Assembly: GCF_000143415.4 (NCBI RefSeq)
Contig: NW_003314305.1
Coordinates: forward strand, 88,391-152,390
Length of the DNA: 64,000 nt
DNA from: Selaginella moellendorffii
Taxonomy: Eukaryota > Streptophyta > Lycopodiopsida > Selaginellales > Selaginellaceae
Reading direction: 5' to 3'
The translations under genes and the position numbers were made by a program. Below are positions 10,860-21,061 of this stretch, in pieces. Position 1 is the stretch's first letter, and every line of letters starts with the position of its first letter. The notes beneath the pieces were generated by a model that was given only the letters and a program-made list of their open reading frames with translations, was not told where the DNA came from and did no database searches.

Positions 10860-12086
10860 ATCTATCTCGACATCGCGCTCAGACGAAGGCCCTTGGAAAA
10901 AAATCCAAAATCAAAAGTCATGGTACAAGCCTTTTTTGAAGATTCGTGAGAATCAAGGTGATCTCGTGAATCTTCAAAAAAGGATTGTGCCATGACTTTA
11001 TGCCTTGATTCTTGCTTAAACTCAAAAGGTCAGAAAGTCATGGAAGAAATGCATAATCCAGCATAAATGTTTAATGATTAATTATAAATTAGTAACGTTA
11101 AACTTTAATTCGTAAATGTAAATAGTGGTGCCTTTGGTTGTTGAGGTTATTTGTGGTAAGGTAAATGAACCTATCTTTGATCATGTGATGTCCATGTGAA
11201 CAAATCTGACTGCCTCACCTCACTTGTATTATTATCCATCCACACCTTTTGCCATTGCCAAAGGGAATCGAATCAAAGCTTTGCACTTTCAACAAAATCT
11301 AACAACAATTATAATTTTAACAACTATAATTTTATAATTAAGTATATAACCTATGCTTGGTTTGGGCTTTTCCTCATTGTGCTTTATATTTGTGTTCCTT
11401 CTTATATTTTATTTCTTATTTTATTCATTCTCTTTAGTATTATGGCTAGATTAGAATATGTAAATCATCATCAGATAGTATTCTTTCTTTTTCTGATCTT
11501 ATTGAGAGAACTAATAGTAAGGTAAATTCATTTACTTTTTTGTATTACGGTTGGTCTTATTCCAAAAATAAAAATTATAATTTAATTTTTTAAATACTTA
11601 AATAATTAAAAAATAATATACTAGAACAATCTTTAATTTGTAATAATGAGGTGGCATGCTTATGTAAGCAATGAGGTGAAGTCCAAATAAACAAATGGGG
11701 CCCACCTAAATAAAGGATGGTGTCTATTTCTGACAATAGATTTGCAAATTGATCGTTTCAATCAAGGCTTTGTCCCTTCACAAAGCTCCATCCCACATGA
11801 AAAATTGCGAAAGCTCTCCTCCATGAATTGGTCAGGAGCTCCATTGAAGTCATGATCGTCCTACTCATCAGAAGCATCATCGCTCCATGCGTTTTGACCA
11901 CCTACGAAGTCACGAGACCGTCTCCCAAGTGTTTCTACCTTTAAAGGTGGTCTCAAAACGTGTCCAACCCCACTTAATTTTCTTGACAGATGGGGCGGGA
12001 CCACGTCAGCCTTTCGTTCTAGATGTGTTTGGATGGAACGCGGAGAGTGAAGAAGGTGAGTGAAGAAGATAATTTTCCATTCTCCC
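10860..12086. other. AT-rich intergenic region with copy-specific insertion
   Basis: The right copy has only about 430 bp in the corresponding place, partly replaced by an LTR. Here roughly 10944-11736 is strongly AT-rich and absent from the other copy, so it is an insertion in this copy or a deletion in the other. I see no convincing terminal repeats or transposase. An open frame of 109 codons at 11196-11525 is low-complexity hydrophobic sequence and not believed. The flank 11737-12086 matches the right copy and holds the LAX-like promoter. Confidence 0.6.
10916..10997. repeat. 82-bp foldback (imperfect inverted repeat)
   Basis: Arms 10916-10950 and 10963-10997 are reverse complements over about 35 bp with only a few mismatches, joined by a 12-nt loop. 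The first arm has a counterpart in the right copy of the duplication (after 16600), but the second arm does not. It may be a template-switch product, a small MITE-like element or a hairpin RNA source. Confidence 0.75.
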
Positions 12087-13764
12087 ATGTCCGCAACAAA
12101 TTCATGGGATCAAGCCGCTCTTCGTCTCTTGTGGCACGGAGGCTCCACATTCGATGCCTGGCTCAACATTGTTGCTGCGAAGGTTTCTCACTGATTTCTT
12201 GAGAAAGATGTGCCTGACTAGTATCATACAAACATGTGTAGCTGGCTTCGCGGCTCCTCACTTTTCCACAGTCCACTGCCCAATTGGGGCTGCCTTCGGC
12301 CATTGTTTTCCAGCTGCTTCTATCGGCGATGGGATTGTGGGCTCAATCCGCGATAAATGTTCTCTACTTGAGACACAAGCGGATGGTGAATCCAGAGACA
12401 ACAGCGAATCAACCCTGGCACACGACTCAGGTACAATCAAAGAGTTTTAGAATCGACCGCTTAAGAGCACCGCAGCTTCACGAAGTTATTGGAGGGCTTC
12501 TGGGATCTAAATGGAAGATTGTTTCCCTCGTGTTCAACATTGTCACACTCTTCTATGTTTCGTCGGCTCAACTTATAGCATGTAGCAAGTGAGAGTTCTT
12601 TCTGACATTCCTTTTGTCACTCTCGATCATATCTCAGACTTCCTTGTCAATTGGGGCAGTGTGGCATACACCGTGAATGACAACATGGACAAGAGAACCT
12701 GGACGTTTGTGTTTGGGGCAATCTTCTCACTGCCAATTCTTTTCCCGAGCGCTCACAACTACAGAGTTTGGTCGTTCCTGGGAGTGGTCACTATTATCTT
12801 TGACTCTGCTTACATGACAATAGCAACGCTGTTTGACAGAAAGGCAAGACTATACTTTTCAATCATTACTAAAATCATTCCCACAGGCCGGAAACGTCAG
12901 GCATTCGTCACCACGAAGCTCCCAGGAATATTTTACCGGTTTGGTCGGGATGCTGATCCTCGGAAACGTTCCCATCCCTGTGTAAGATCATGTCACACTA
13001 GTAAAGTTTCATCCTTGATAATGTGTTTTCTCTGCAAGGGAGATCATGGATGCAATGTGGAAGCCTGACGAGTACCAGGCAGCAAATCTTTACGGGATGG
13101 CTTGCATTTTGGTGGTGGTCATGCTTCCAAGCATCAGCATGGAACGCAAATATGGAGACAAGCTTCTCGCCACCCCAAACGCGATGTTGCTACTCCCAAG
13201 ATCAAAGTTTCACGACAGTGCCAACGTCCTCATCCTCCTTCATGTGGTTAGTATATCATGGATCCATATGAGCTCTAAGTTCTACATCTTCTCTGATCGA
13301 TTGAGAGAAACCCAATTCATCAGGTTATCAACTTTGGCATGTACTCCCTCGCACTTTACGCGACGTGGGAGAAGATAGTGCGCATCCACGACTCACCAAG
13401 CTACGTGAAGCGAACGTTGTCCCGGATACCAGTGTTCCTGGCGCTGTGGATCACCGCTCTCGCCTTCCCTTTCTTCGGTGCAATCAACAAGCTCTTGGAC
13501 GCCATCCTTGTGTCCTGGAACTTCTTCATCATCCCGTGCGCGGCTTACATTGCAGTCTTTTGGTTGCCGCGGCCGCGGCGAGACTCCAAATCCCTGTCGA
13601 GGCTGGGCTGGGCGGTGGATTTGAGCGTTTGCCTGGGCATTATCCTGTGGATGCTGGTCATGCAATGTGGGCTGGGCTTGTGGGGCGACGTCCACACTTT
13701 CGTCAAGGTGTTGGAGGGAACCAGGCCCTTTCCAAAGTGCTATCGCTGCGCACCTCCAAAGTAG
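12087..13764 (+). CDS. AUX1/LAX-like auxin influx carrier, copy 1
   Basis: Seven exons: 12087-12182, 12242-12430, 12476-12588, 12660-12843, 12887-12981, 13039-13246 and 13324-13764, about 441 aa. Family landmarks in order: LLWHGGSTFDAWLNIVAAK, LLTFPQSTAQLGLPSAIV, LHEVIGGLLG, SAQLIACSN, NMDKRTWTFVFGA, PSAHNYRVWSFLG, VEIMDAMWKPDEY, HDSANVLILLHVVINFG, and the C-terminal FPKCYRCAPPK. These align along the whole AUX1/LAX auxin-permease family (H+-coupled auxin uptake at the plasma membrane). The residues differ enough from canonical AUX1 that substrate identity is inferred only. The intron after 12843 is GC-AG (GCAAG). Length is slightly below the usual 470-490 aa. The second copy is a pseudogene. 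Confidence 0.88.
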
Positions 13765-13892
13765 AGAACATCTTCTTGGGCATATTCCTAGAATTTAGGG
13801 CTGTCGATTCCTATATCCTTTTAGGGCTGATGATGAGAGAATGCTGCGAGGAGGTGGAGGTAAGGCAGGAGGAGGGCTGCATCAGCGAGAAT

Positions 13893-14158
13893 AGGCTGAG
13901 GAGGGCGAGTGTTAGTACCACCGCCAGCAATGCTGCATCCAAAGAGGGAGCAGAGGAGCGAAAGCTCGCTCGATCTCCAAAGCTTGCGGGGAGGCTCCCC
14001 GAGGCGTTTGATCTAGCGAAAGATCGATAACAAGAGGAAGATGCTCATGAGCCGAGCTTTCAAGGACTATACCGGGTTTGAGTACGAGGGAAGCGGCCTG
14101 GACGAGCACACTAGAAAGGAGATGGCGAGGAAGAAAAAGAAGCTGGGACGGGACAAGG
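13893..14158 (+). pseudogene. Broken copy of Lys-rich ORF (left copy)
   Basis: This matches the open frame at 18680-18954 but lacks 11 nt around 14019, so the Ser/Ala-rich first half and the DYTGFEYEGSGLDEHT second half fall in different frames. Downstream, 14241-14340 holds two copies of a 58-bp unit (CGAATCTATCARTGCTCGAAG...) also present in the right copy. Between 13765 and 13893 there is sequence unique to this copy and no recognisable gene. Confidence 0.6.
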
Positions 14159-14503
14159 TGAGTGTGCGGCATTCGATTCCTTCTCTTTCGGATCCTCACA
14201 AGTACTTTTGACAGCTCCACAAGTGATATAGATCTCTTTAACGAATCTATCAATGCTCGAAGCGTTTGTAGCGATGGAAAGAACACTAGAAGGCTCCAAC
14301 GAATCTATCAGTGCTCGAAGCTTTTGTAGCAACACAGGAAAGTTAGAAGAGCTTATAGCGCAAACAAGACAAACATTGGAGGAGAAAACTATGTACAAGG
14401 TACTTGTAGTGTGTACGTATGTATGTAGGTAGTGTCGACAGATCCAGGTCGTTAAACTGCGAGAGACCACAAACTTTGGAGAATTTCCCAGAGAGAGCAA
14501 AGC

Positions 14504-15124
14504 AAGATTTCTTACCTGTGGACATCCCGGCTACGTGGGAAGCCATGGAAGAATGCTTTCGAAAGGGGCTGGCCAAGGCAATCGGTGTGAGTAACTTTAG
14601 CACGAAAAAGCTGCACGACTTGCTTCAACATGCAAAGATCACTCCTGCAGTGGATCAGGTAACACCATGATCTTCAAGAAAACTTCTACCAAGTTGTGTT
14701 GTCACTCTTCAAGGTTGAATTACATGAGAGACTTGTGCAAGAGAAATTGTGTCCAAGTGATTGCTTGGTCACCTCTAGGTGGTCTTGGCAAGCCTTGGGG
14801 AAGCAAATCCGTTATAGAGCATCCTGTTATCCAGGAAATCGCTCTAAAGCACCACAAATCTCCTGCTCAGGTACATGGTTTTCTTGATTCCCGTTAAGTT
14901 TCATTCATCCATGCGTACAGGTGATCATACGATGGCTCACGGAAATCGATGTAGCTCCCGCTGTCAAGACCTACAACTCCCAGAGACTTCTGGAAAACAT
15001 TAACAGCTTCGATTTCAGCTTGGCAGACGGGGACCATAAACGAATCGAGACCATCGCACAGGAAAGGCTTGGTATGTGGGATGCTTTGTGCAATTTCACT
15101 ACCAGTCCTTACAAGTCACTTTGA
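14504..15124 (+). pseudogene. Truncated aldo-keto reductase copy
   Basis: The sequence starts abruptly inside AKR exon 3 at the duplication junction, so exons 1-2 with the catalytic Asp/Tyr are missing. A 23-nt deletion after 14725 shifts the frame of exon 4, and a small deletion at about 15118 removes the last codons. The remaining exons are otherwise nearly identical to 8739-9406. It cannot code a functional reductase. Confidence 0.93.
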
Positions 15125-15200
15125 ATGCCATCATAAGCTATATAACTCTGTCATCTTTCTATTTGAAGATTCTTCAAATGAAGAGTTACTTGGATGATGA

Positions 15201-16569
15201 TCATGATCTTATGCGGTGCACAAAATTGATGATGGACGCGATGGTTCCAGCCATGCCCACCGCAGTTCCCACAGCCAAGATGGCATAGTTGACTCCGGCC
15301 TCCCACTTTGGCATCACGTTTCTGTATATTCTCAAGTAAAATAACGAAGGAAGGGTCACCGCTACGAGCATGCCTGAGGCAGAGCCTATAAATGCCACCA
15401 TGGTTTCGAAGTATGGAAAAACCATAGCCAACAAAAAAACGAAGATCAGGAGACCGGTCCTGAGAAGCAGGGTGGATGCCACAAAAGATCTCGAAGTATT
15501 GGGCCACGGGAATTTGCTCTCAATATCGAGAGCTATGGGAGCAAGGCATAACGAATACTTGCTGAATGGAAGGAGAACAACCATCCATAGCACAAGCTTG
15601 GCAGCAACCAAGTGTGTGGGAATATTTAGAGATACTTGCGGAAGTGTATAGTCCCCAAACATGGTTCCTCCTAGAAACGCGAATCCAATGTATACCATCG
15701 TGGAGATCATAAAACTGAGAACCAACACCTAGAAGTCCAGTACGAAGTTTAGTTTTACATCTGCATGTCAGTCGATAAAAATGGTACCTTTGCATAGTTG
15801 GAGGGATTCTTGAGCGACGTATAAACACTAGGAAGAGCACAGTGAGCCGCAAAACAGTAGGCATAGATTCCCGCGATGTTGAGCAAGTTTTCCGGTCTCA
15901 AGTGTGGAACGGAGTGGTGAAACCCGATGCCCAATCCAGCTCCGGCATAAATCATTGTAACCGTGATGATCATGTACGTAACAATACCGAATAGAGATAG
16001 ATATGATATCCATGCCAAGTTTCTTAGCCAGACTGTTGGAAGAACAACGAGGAACGCTATGAAAAGCAGCACCTTGGAAGGGCCAAGCTCAAGAGCTGAG
16101 ATCCGAAGGGTGGCATGAGGGAATAGCCTGGCAAGATTGTCACCCATGGAAATCGTGTAGCCCACCAACACTGCTATCATCTCGAATTGAACCAGCAAGG
16201 TGAAGGGGAGGCGAGCTCTGGAACCGAAGGCAGCCTCGGCAATTGTGTTGTACGATCCATTTGGGGTGAGGCAGCGACCAAGAACATAGGCAGTATAGCA
16301 ACATATCACTGAAAACGCGAACAGGATGCTCAAACCCAGCCAGCCACCTTGCTCGAGAGCGTAGGGTGTGGTGAGGAAAGAAATCCCTGCAAAAAGAATC
16401 AAGGCAGCTTGCTTGAAGCATTTCAAATAAGAATATCGATTTATCACTCACCAAGTATGGCACTGACACTGTTGAATGTTGCATGTAGGAATGAGCTCCT
16501 TTGTAGCTTGTTTTGTGCTTGATCATTTTGATCGAGGCTCTGCCCCACCTCAAGAGCTCGGTGCTCCAT
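15201..16569 (-). CDS. Amino-acid transporter, AAAP family (AVT1-like), copy 2
   Basis: Exons 16569-16452, 16386-15788 and 15728-15201 give about 414 aa with the same exon structure as copy 1. Differences are scattered conservative substitutions and one extra codon near the N-terminus (MEHRALEVGQ versus MEHQALEGQ). Splice sites and all membrane segments are intact, so this is the only gene of the right copy that looks functional. An in-frame upstream Met (MTFDLGPASEWD) could extend the N-terminus by a dozen residues; copy 1 does not preserve that extension. It now lies head to head with a pseudogene, with a solo LTR in the shared upstream region. Confidence 0.9.
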
Positions 16570-16815
16570 ATCCCACTCAGACGCAGGCCCTAAGTCAAAA
16601 GTCATCATACGAGAAGATTCTACAATAGGTTTGCAGCTTGCGAAAGCTCTCCTCCATGAATTTATCTGGAGCTCCATTGAAGTCATCATCGAGACTCGAG
16701 AGGCCCTACTCATTGGAAGCATCATCGCTTCATGCGTTTTGACCGCCCACGATGTCACAAGACCCTGGTCTCGCTGAAAACGTGTCCAACCCCACTTAAT
16801 TTTCTTGACAGATGG

Positions 16816-16937
16816 ACCACTGTTGTGTATTTATGAGATTTTGGTCAATATACAACCAAAAACGACGCGCCTCCTGGCGTCCTAGCTGGCACTGGTGTCT
16901 GTCCGTACATCGTACGGCTTGGCACCGTAACAACCAC
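16816..16937. mobile_element. 112-bp solo LTR with 5-bp target-site duplication
   Basis: The insert 16821-16932 starts TGTTGTG and ends TAACA, the TG...CA ends of an LTR. It is flanked on both sides by ACCAC (16816-16820 and 16933-16937). The left duplication copy has the unfilled ACCACGTCAGCC site. The very short LTR suggests a TRIM-type or small non-autonomous element; no internal region remains. It inserted after the duplication, or in one copy only. Confidence 0.9.
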
Positions 16938-17000
16938 GTCAGCCTTTCGTCCTAGATGCGTTTGGATGGAACAGTGAAGAAGATAACTTTCCATTCTCCC

Positions 17001-18655
17001 ATGTCCGCAACAAATTCATGGGATCAAGCCGCTCTTCGTCTCTTGTGGCTCCACATTCGATGCCTGGCTCAACATTGTTGCTGCAAAGATTTCTCACTGA
17101 TTTCTCGAGAAAGATGTGCCTCACTAGTATCATACAAACATGTGTAGCTGGCTTCGCGGCTCCTCACTTTTCCACAATCCACTGCTCAATTGGGGCTGCC
17201 TTCGGCCATTGTTTTCCAGCTGCTTCTATCGGCGATGGGATTGTGGGCTCAATCCGCGATAAATGTTCTCTACTTGAGACACAAGCGGATGGTGAATCCA
17301 GAGACAACAGCGAATCAACCCTGGCACACGACTCAGGTACAATCAAAGAGTTTTAGAATCGACCGCTTAAGAGCACCGCAGCTTCACGAAGTTATTGGAG
17401 GGCTTCTGGGATCTAAATGGAAGATTGTTTCCCTCGTGTTCAACATTGTCACACTCTTCTATGTTTCGTCGGCTCAACTTATAGCATGTAGAGAGTTGTT
17501 TTTGACATTCCTTTCGTCACTCTCGGTCATATCTCAGACTTCCTTTGTGAATTGCGGGCAGTGTGGCATACACCGTGAATGACAACTTGGACAAGAGAAG
17601 CTGGACGTTTGTGTTTGGGGCAATCTTCTCACTGCCAATTTTTTTCCCGAGCGCTCACAACTAAAGAGTTTGGTCGTTCCTGGGAGTGGTCACTATTATC
17701 TTTGACTCTGCTTACATGACAATAGCAACGCTGATTGACAGAAAGGCAAGACTATACTTTTCAATCATTACTAAAACATTCCCACAGGCCGGAAACGTCC
17801 GTCATTCGTCACCACGAAGCTCCCAGGAATATTTTACCGGTTTGGTCGGGATGCTAACGTTCCCATCCCTGTGTAAGATCATGTCACACTAGTAAAGTTT
17901 CATCCTTGATAATGTGTTTTCACTGCAAGGGAGATCATGGATGCAATGTGGAAGCCTGACGAGTACCAAGCAGCAAATCTCTACGGCATGGCTTGCATTT
18001 TGGTGGTGGTCATGCTTCCAAGCATCAGCATGGAACGCAAATTTGGAGACAAGCTTCTCGCCACCCCAAACGCGATGTTGCTACTCCCAAGATCAAAGTT
18101 TCACGACAGTGCCAACGTCCTCATCCTCCTTCATGTGGTTAGTATACCATGGATCCATATGAGCTCTAAGTTCTACATCTTCTCTGATCGATTGAGAGAA
18201 ACCCAATTCATCAGGTTATTAACTTTGGCATGTACTCCCTCGCACTCTACGCGACGTGGGAGAAGATAGTGCGCATCCACGACTCACCAAGCTACGTGAA
18301 GCGAACGTTGTCCCGGATACCAGTGTTCCTGGCGCTGTGGATCACTGCTCTCGCCTTCCCTTTCTTCAGTGCAATCAACAAGCTCTTGGACGCCATCCTT
18401 GTGTCCTGGAACTTCTTCATCATCCCGTGCGCGGCTTACATTGCAGTCTTTTGGTTGCCACAGCCGCGGCGAGGCTCCAAATCCCTGTCGAGGCTGGGCT
18501 GGGCGGTGGATTTGAGCGTTTGCCTGGGCACTATCCTGTGGATGCTGGTCATGCAATGTGGGCTGGGCTTGTGGGGCAACGTCCACACTTTCGTCAAGGT
18601 GTTGGAGGGAACCAGGCCCTTTCCAAAGTGCTATCGCTGCGCACCTCCAAAGTAG
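17001..18655 (+). pseudogene. AUX1/LAX-like carrier, decayed copy 2
   Basis: This aligns throughout with 12087-13764 but carries several independent lesions: an 8-nt deletion at about 17048 removes the HGG of the WHGG motif and shifts frame; the first donor GT is changed to AT at 17089; the donor after LIAC is altered; an in-frame TAA at 17662-17664 replaces Tyr in PSAHNYRVW; and a 10-nt deletion lies near 17855. The last exon (18215-18655) is still open and nearly identical. Together these rule out a functional carrier. Confidence 0.93.
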
Positions 18656-18663
18656 AGAACAAT

Positions 18664-18954
18664 TCTCCTTCTTCGCCAGGCTGAGGAGGGCGAGTGTTAG
18701 TACCACCGCCAGCAATGCTGCATCCAAAGAGGGAGGAGAGGAGCGAAAGCTCGCTCGATCTCCAAAGCTTGTGGGGAAGCTCCCCGGGCCGTTTGATCTC
18801 TCCGGGCGCAAGCGAAAGATCGACAACAAGAGGAAGATGCTCATGAGCCGAGCTTTCAAGGACTATACCGGGTTTGAGTACGAGGGAAGCGGCCTGGACG
18901 AGCACACTAGAAAGGAGATGGCGAGGAAGAAGAAGAAGCTGGGACGCGATAAGG
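18664..18954 (+). CDS. Unknown Ser/Lys-rich ORF with DYTGFEYEGSGLDE motif (partial)
   Basis: The frame is open from before 18664 to a donor-like AAG|GTGAGT at 18954. It codes a Ser/Ala-rich part (RRASVSTTASNAASK), a basic stretch and SRAFKDYTGFEYEGSGLDEHT followed by a run of lysines. The DY..F.Y..SGLDE.T pattern resembles the C-terminal part of the protein at 21049-21830 (DYADFNYSNSGLDEYT), so it may be a duplicated exon of that family. No start codon, promoter or convincing next exon was found: the following exon candidate stops after two codons. Gene fragment or unfinished model. Confidence 0.4.
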
Positions 18955-19316
18955 TGAGTGTGTGGCATTCGATTCCTTCTCTTTTGGATCCTCACAAGTT
19001 CTTTTGGCAGCTCCACTAGATCTCTTGAACGAATCTATCAATGCTGGGAGCGTTTGTAGCGATGGAAAGAACACAAGAAGGCTCCAACGAATCTATCAGT
19101 GCTCGAAGCTTTTATAGCAATGGAAAGAAGACAAGAAAGTTACAAGTGCTTATAGAGCAAACAAGACAAGCATTGGAGGAGAAAACTATGTACAAGGTAC
19201 TTGTAGTGTTTACGTATGTATGTAGGTAGTGTCGACAGATCCAGGTAGTTAAACTGCGAGAGACCACAAACTTTGGAGAAATTACCAGAGAGAGCAGAGG
19301 AAGATTTTCTTACCTC

Positions 19317-19757
19317 TCAGGCAAGGGGCTGAGCAGCGCCGTCGATTTTGTTGGTAGCATCGGCATCGACGGCAGCGGTGGCCAGAGGCCTGGAAGCCTT
19401 CTTGGCGGGCGAGGGCGAGGGCGAGGCAGCCGCGGCAAGGAGAGGCGACGAGTGCGATGGCGATCCTGGCGACGGCAGCAGCAGGCCATTGTGATCCAGC
19501 TTGATCGATTCGCCGGGGAGGATGCTGATGGCGGGCCTGTTGTGCGGCACCATGGAGCATTTCTTGGATTGGTGCCCTCCCGTGGGGGAGGAGGACGAGG
19601 AGGACAGCTTGAGCTCTGCGGCGGTGTGGGCGACGGCGTCGTGGCGAGACGAGGGCACCAGAGAGCCCGATGGAGCCGATCCAAACAGATCTGCGAAGAA
19701 TCCCCCGGAATCACCTGCTGGACCTACCAGGCGAGGAACATTGGGGACGAAATCCAT
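19317..19757 (-). CDS. Hypothetical Ser/Ala/Pro-rich protein
   Basis: The frame starts at ATG 19757 (MDFVPNVPRLVGPAGD) and reaches TGA at 19317, 146 aa. It contains GGFFADLFGSAPSG near the N-terminus, CSMVPHNRPAISILPGESI in the middle and an Ala/Pro/Ser-rich tail. The composition after residue 90 is low complexity. A donor-like GAG|GTAAGA follows the stop immediately, so the real transcript may splice here and continue; that position is also the right breakpoint of the tandem duplication. I do not recognise a family. Confidence 0.45.
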   Translation of the reverse strand: MDFVPNVPRLVGPAGDSGGFFADLFGSAPSGSLVPSSRHDAVAHTAAELKLSSSSSSPTGGHQSKKCSMVPHNRPAISILPGESIKLDHNGLLLPSPGSPSHSSPLLAAAASPSPSPAKKASRPLATAAVDADATNKIDGAAQPLA

Positions 19758-20093
19758 CTTTTCCTCTCGGGATTGACGAACTGATCGATCGCTCGCTTCT
19801 CTCAAGCTTGATCTTCCCAAAGAGACTATGACGTGCACGGATCTGTCCAACGTGGCAAGGACGTGGCAGTGTAGCAGCACGCGGCGGCGGTTCGAATCCC
19901 AGCACTAGCAAATAGTCCGACATGGACACGACGTCGATATGGCGCCATGGAGGACACGACGTGGCAGTACGACCAAGTACTGCTCTAGAAAAACTACGTG
20001 CGTTGTCTGCCTCGTTCATGGCACATCGCTCCCAAGTTTCACAAAACCAAAGAGAGGATCACCGCCGTTTCATCCCCAGACCGGAATTTTGCG
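19758..20093. other. Divergent intergenic region before expansin
   Basis: This separates the hypothetical minus-strand gene from the expansin start. No coding sequence is supported. Nothing else recognisable was seen. Confidence 0.5.
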
Positions 20094-21061
20094 ATGATCT
20101 TAGCACTGGTTGTAAGCATTCTTCTGGCGATCCAAGCACTCGCAGTAGCAGCAGTTTATAGTTCTTCTTACTCCACTCCATCCAGATACAAAGGAGGCCT
20201 CTGGAGATATGCTCACGCGACCTTTTACGGAGAATACGACGCTCTCGAAACCATGGGCAAGTCACCAGATAGAACTCCTCCTCCTCGTCCCTGCTTTGTT
20301 TGTTCCTTCGAGCCTTTAGCACCATGATCCTGTTCTAGCTTCCATTTGAACTTGGCTAAACTTCACGTCTTTTCTTCCAGGAGGAGCTTGTGGATACGGG
20401 AACTTGTATTCGCAAGGATATGGCACTGATACCACTGCACTGAGCACCGTCCTCTTCAACAGCGGCTATGGTTGTGGAGGCTGCTACGAGATATCTTGTA
20501 CACAGTCCAAGCATTGCTATCCCGGCTCCACCATCGTCACTGCCACCAATCTCTGTCCGCCAAACTGGTATAAACCATCCAACAATGGTGGCTGGTGTAA
20601 TCCCCCGCGAATCCACTTTGACATGTCCAAGCCTGCCTTCTCGAAGATTGCCTACTGGAGAGCTGGAATAGTTCCTGTTCGCTACAGAAGGTAGGCGGCC
20701 CTGTGGAGTGAATCGACTGTCCCAAGCTCGAAGACTAATCTTGTCTGGCAGGGTGCCTTGTCGAAGGAAAGGTGGAATCAAGTTCGAGCTCAAAGGCAAT
20801 CGCTGGTGGCTCATTGTCTTCGTGAGCAACGTTGGAGGGCCTGGCGACATCAAAAGAATGGCTGTTAAAGGATCCAAAACTGGCTGGTTACCAATGTCAC
20901 GCAACTGGGGAGTTGGATTCCAGGTTTTCAAATCGCTCCATGGCCAAAGCCTTTCTTTCATGGTCACCTCCTTCACGACTGGAAAAACTGTGACGGCATA
21001 CGACGTTGTCCCTGCTAACTGGAGAATCGGCCAAGCGTATTCTGGTGGTCAGATGGTATGA
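20094..21061 (+). CDS. EXPA: Alpha-expansin
   Basis: Exons 20094-20256, 20381-20690 and 20752-21061 give 260 aa, typical for EXPA. The signal peptide is [20 protein letters not shown]. The GH45-like domain has [24 protein letters not shown] and the Cys pattern [12 protein letters not shown], but where most EXPA proteins have an HFD catalytic-like motif this one has [13 protein letters not shown], retained. The C-terminal carbohydrate-binding-like domain has [16 protein letters not shown] and the conserved NWGVGFQ. The first intron uses a GC donor (ATGG|GCAAGT), required to keep the GGACGYG reading frame. It is a secreted cell-wall-loosening protein. The stop codon overlaps the 3' end of the convergent gene at 21049. 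Confidence 0.95.

Larger units (their letters stand above)
8739..14517. repeat. Segmental tandem duplication, left copy
   Basis: This block carries AKR exons 3-5, the AAAP transporter, the LAX-like gene and a Lys-rich ORF remnant. The same order and orientation recur at 14504-19315, with introns and UTRs matching base by base over long stretches. The left copy is longer, mainly because of about 0.8 kb of extra AT-rich DNA (about 10944-11736) and about 100 bp at 13770-13890. Confidence 0.95.
14504..19315. repeat. Segmental tandem duplication, right copy
   Basis: Direct repeat of 8739-14517. Shared sequence at the junction (14504-14517), at the left start (8739-8752) and at the right end (19301-19315) is AAGATTTCTTACCT, with one extra T at the right end. 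This is the microhomology expected at a tandem-duplication breakpoint. Confidence 0.95.

Noticed and set aside
11196-11525. 109-codon hydrophobic ORF in the AT-rich insertion
   Set aside because: Low-complexity Leu/Ile/Phe/Tyr codons from AT-rich DNA; absent from the other duplication copy; no start context or family.
14241-14356. Possible minus-strand repeat protein (LRALIDSL units)
   Set aside because: The repeated residues come from a 58-bp DNA repeat in a duplicated non-coding stretch; no start, stop or splice support.
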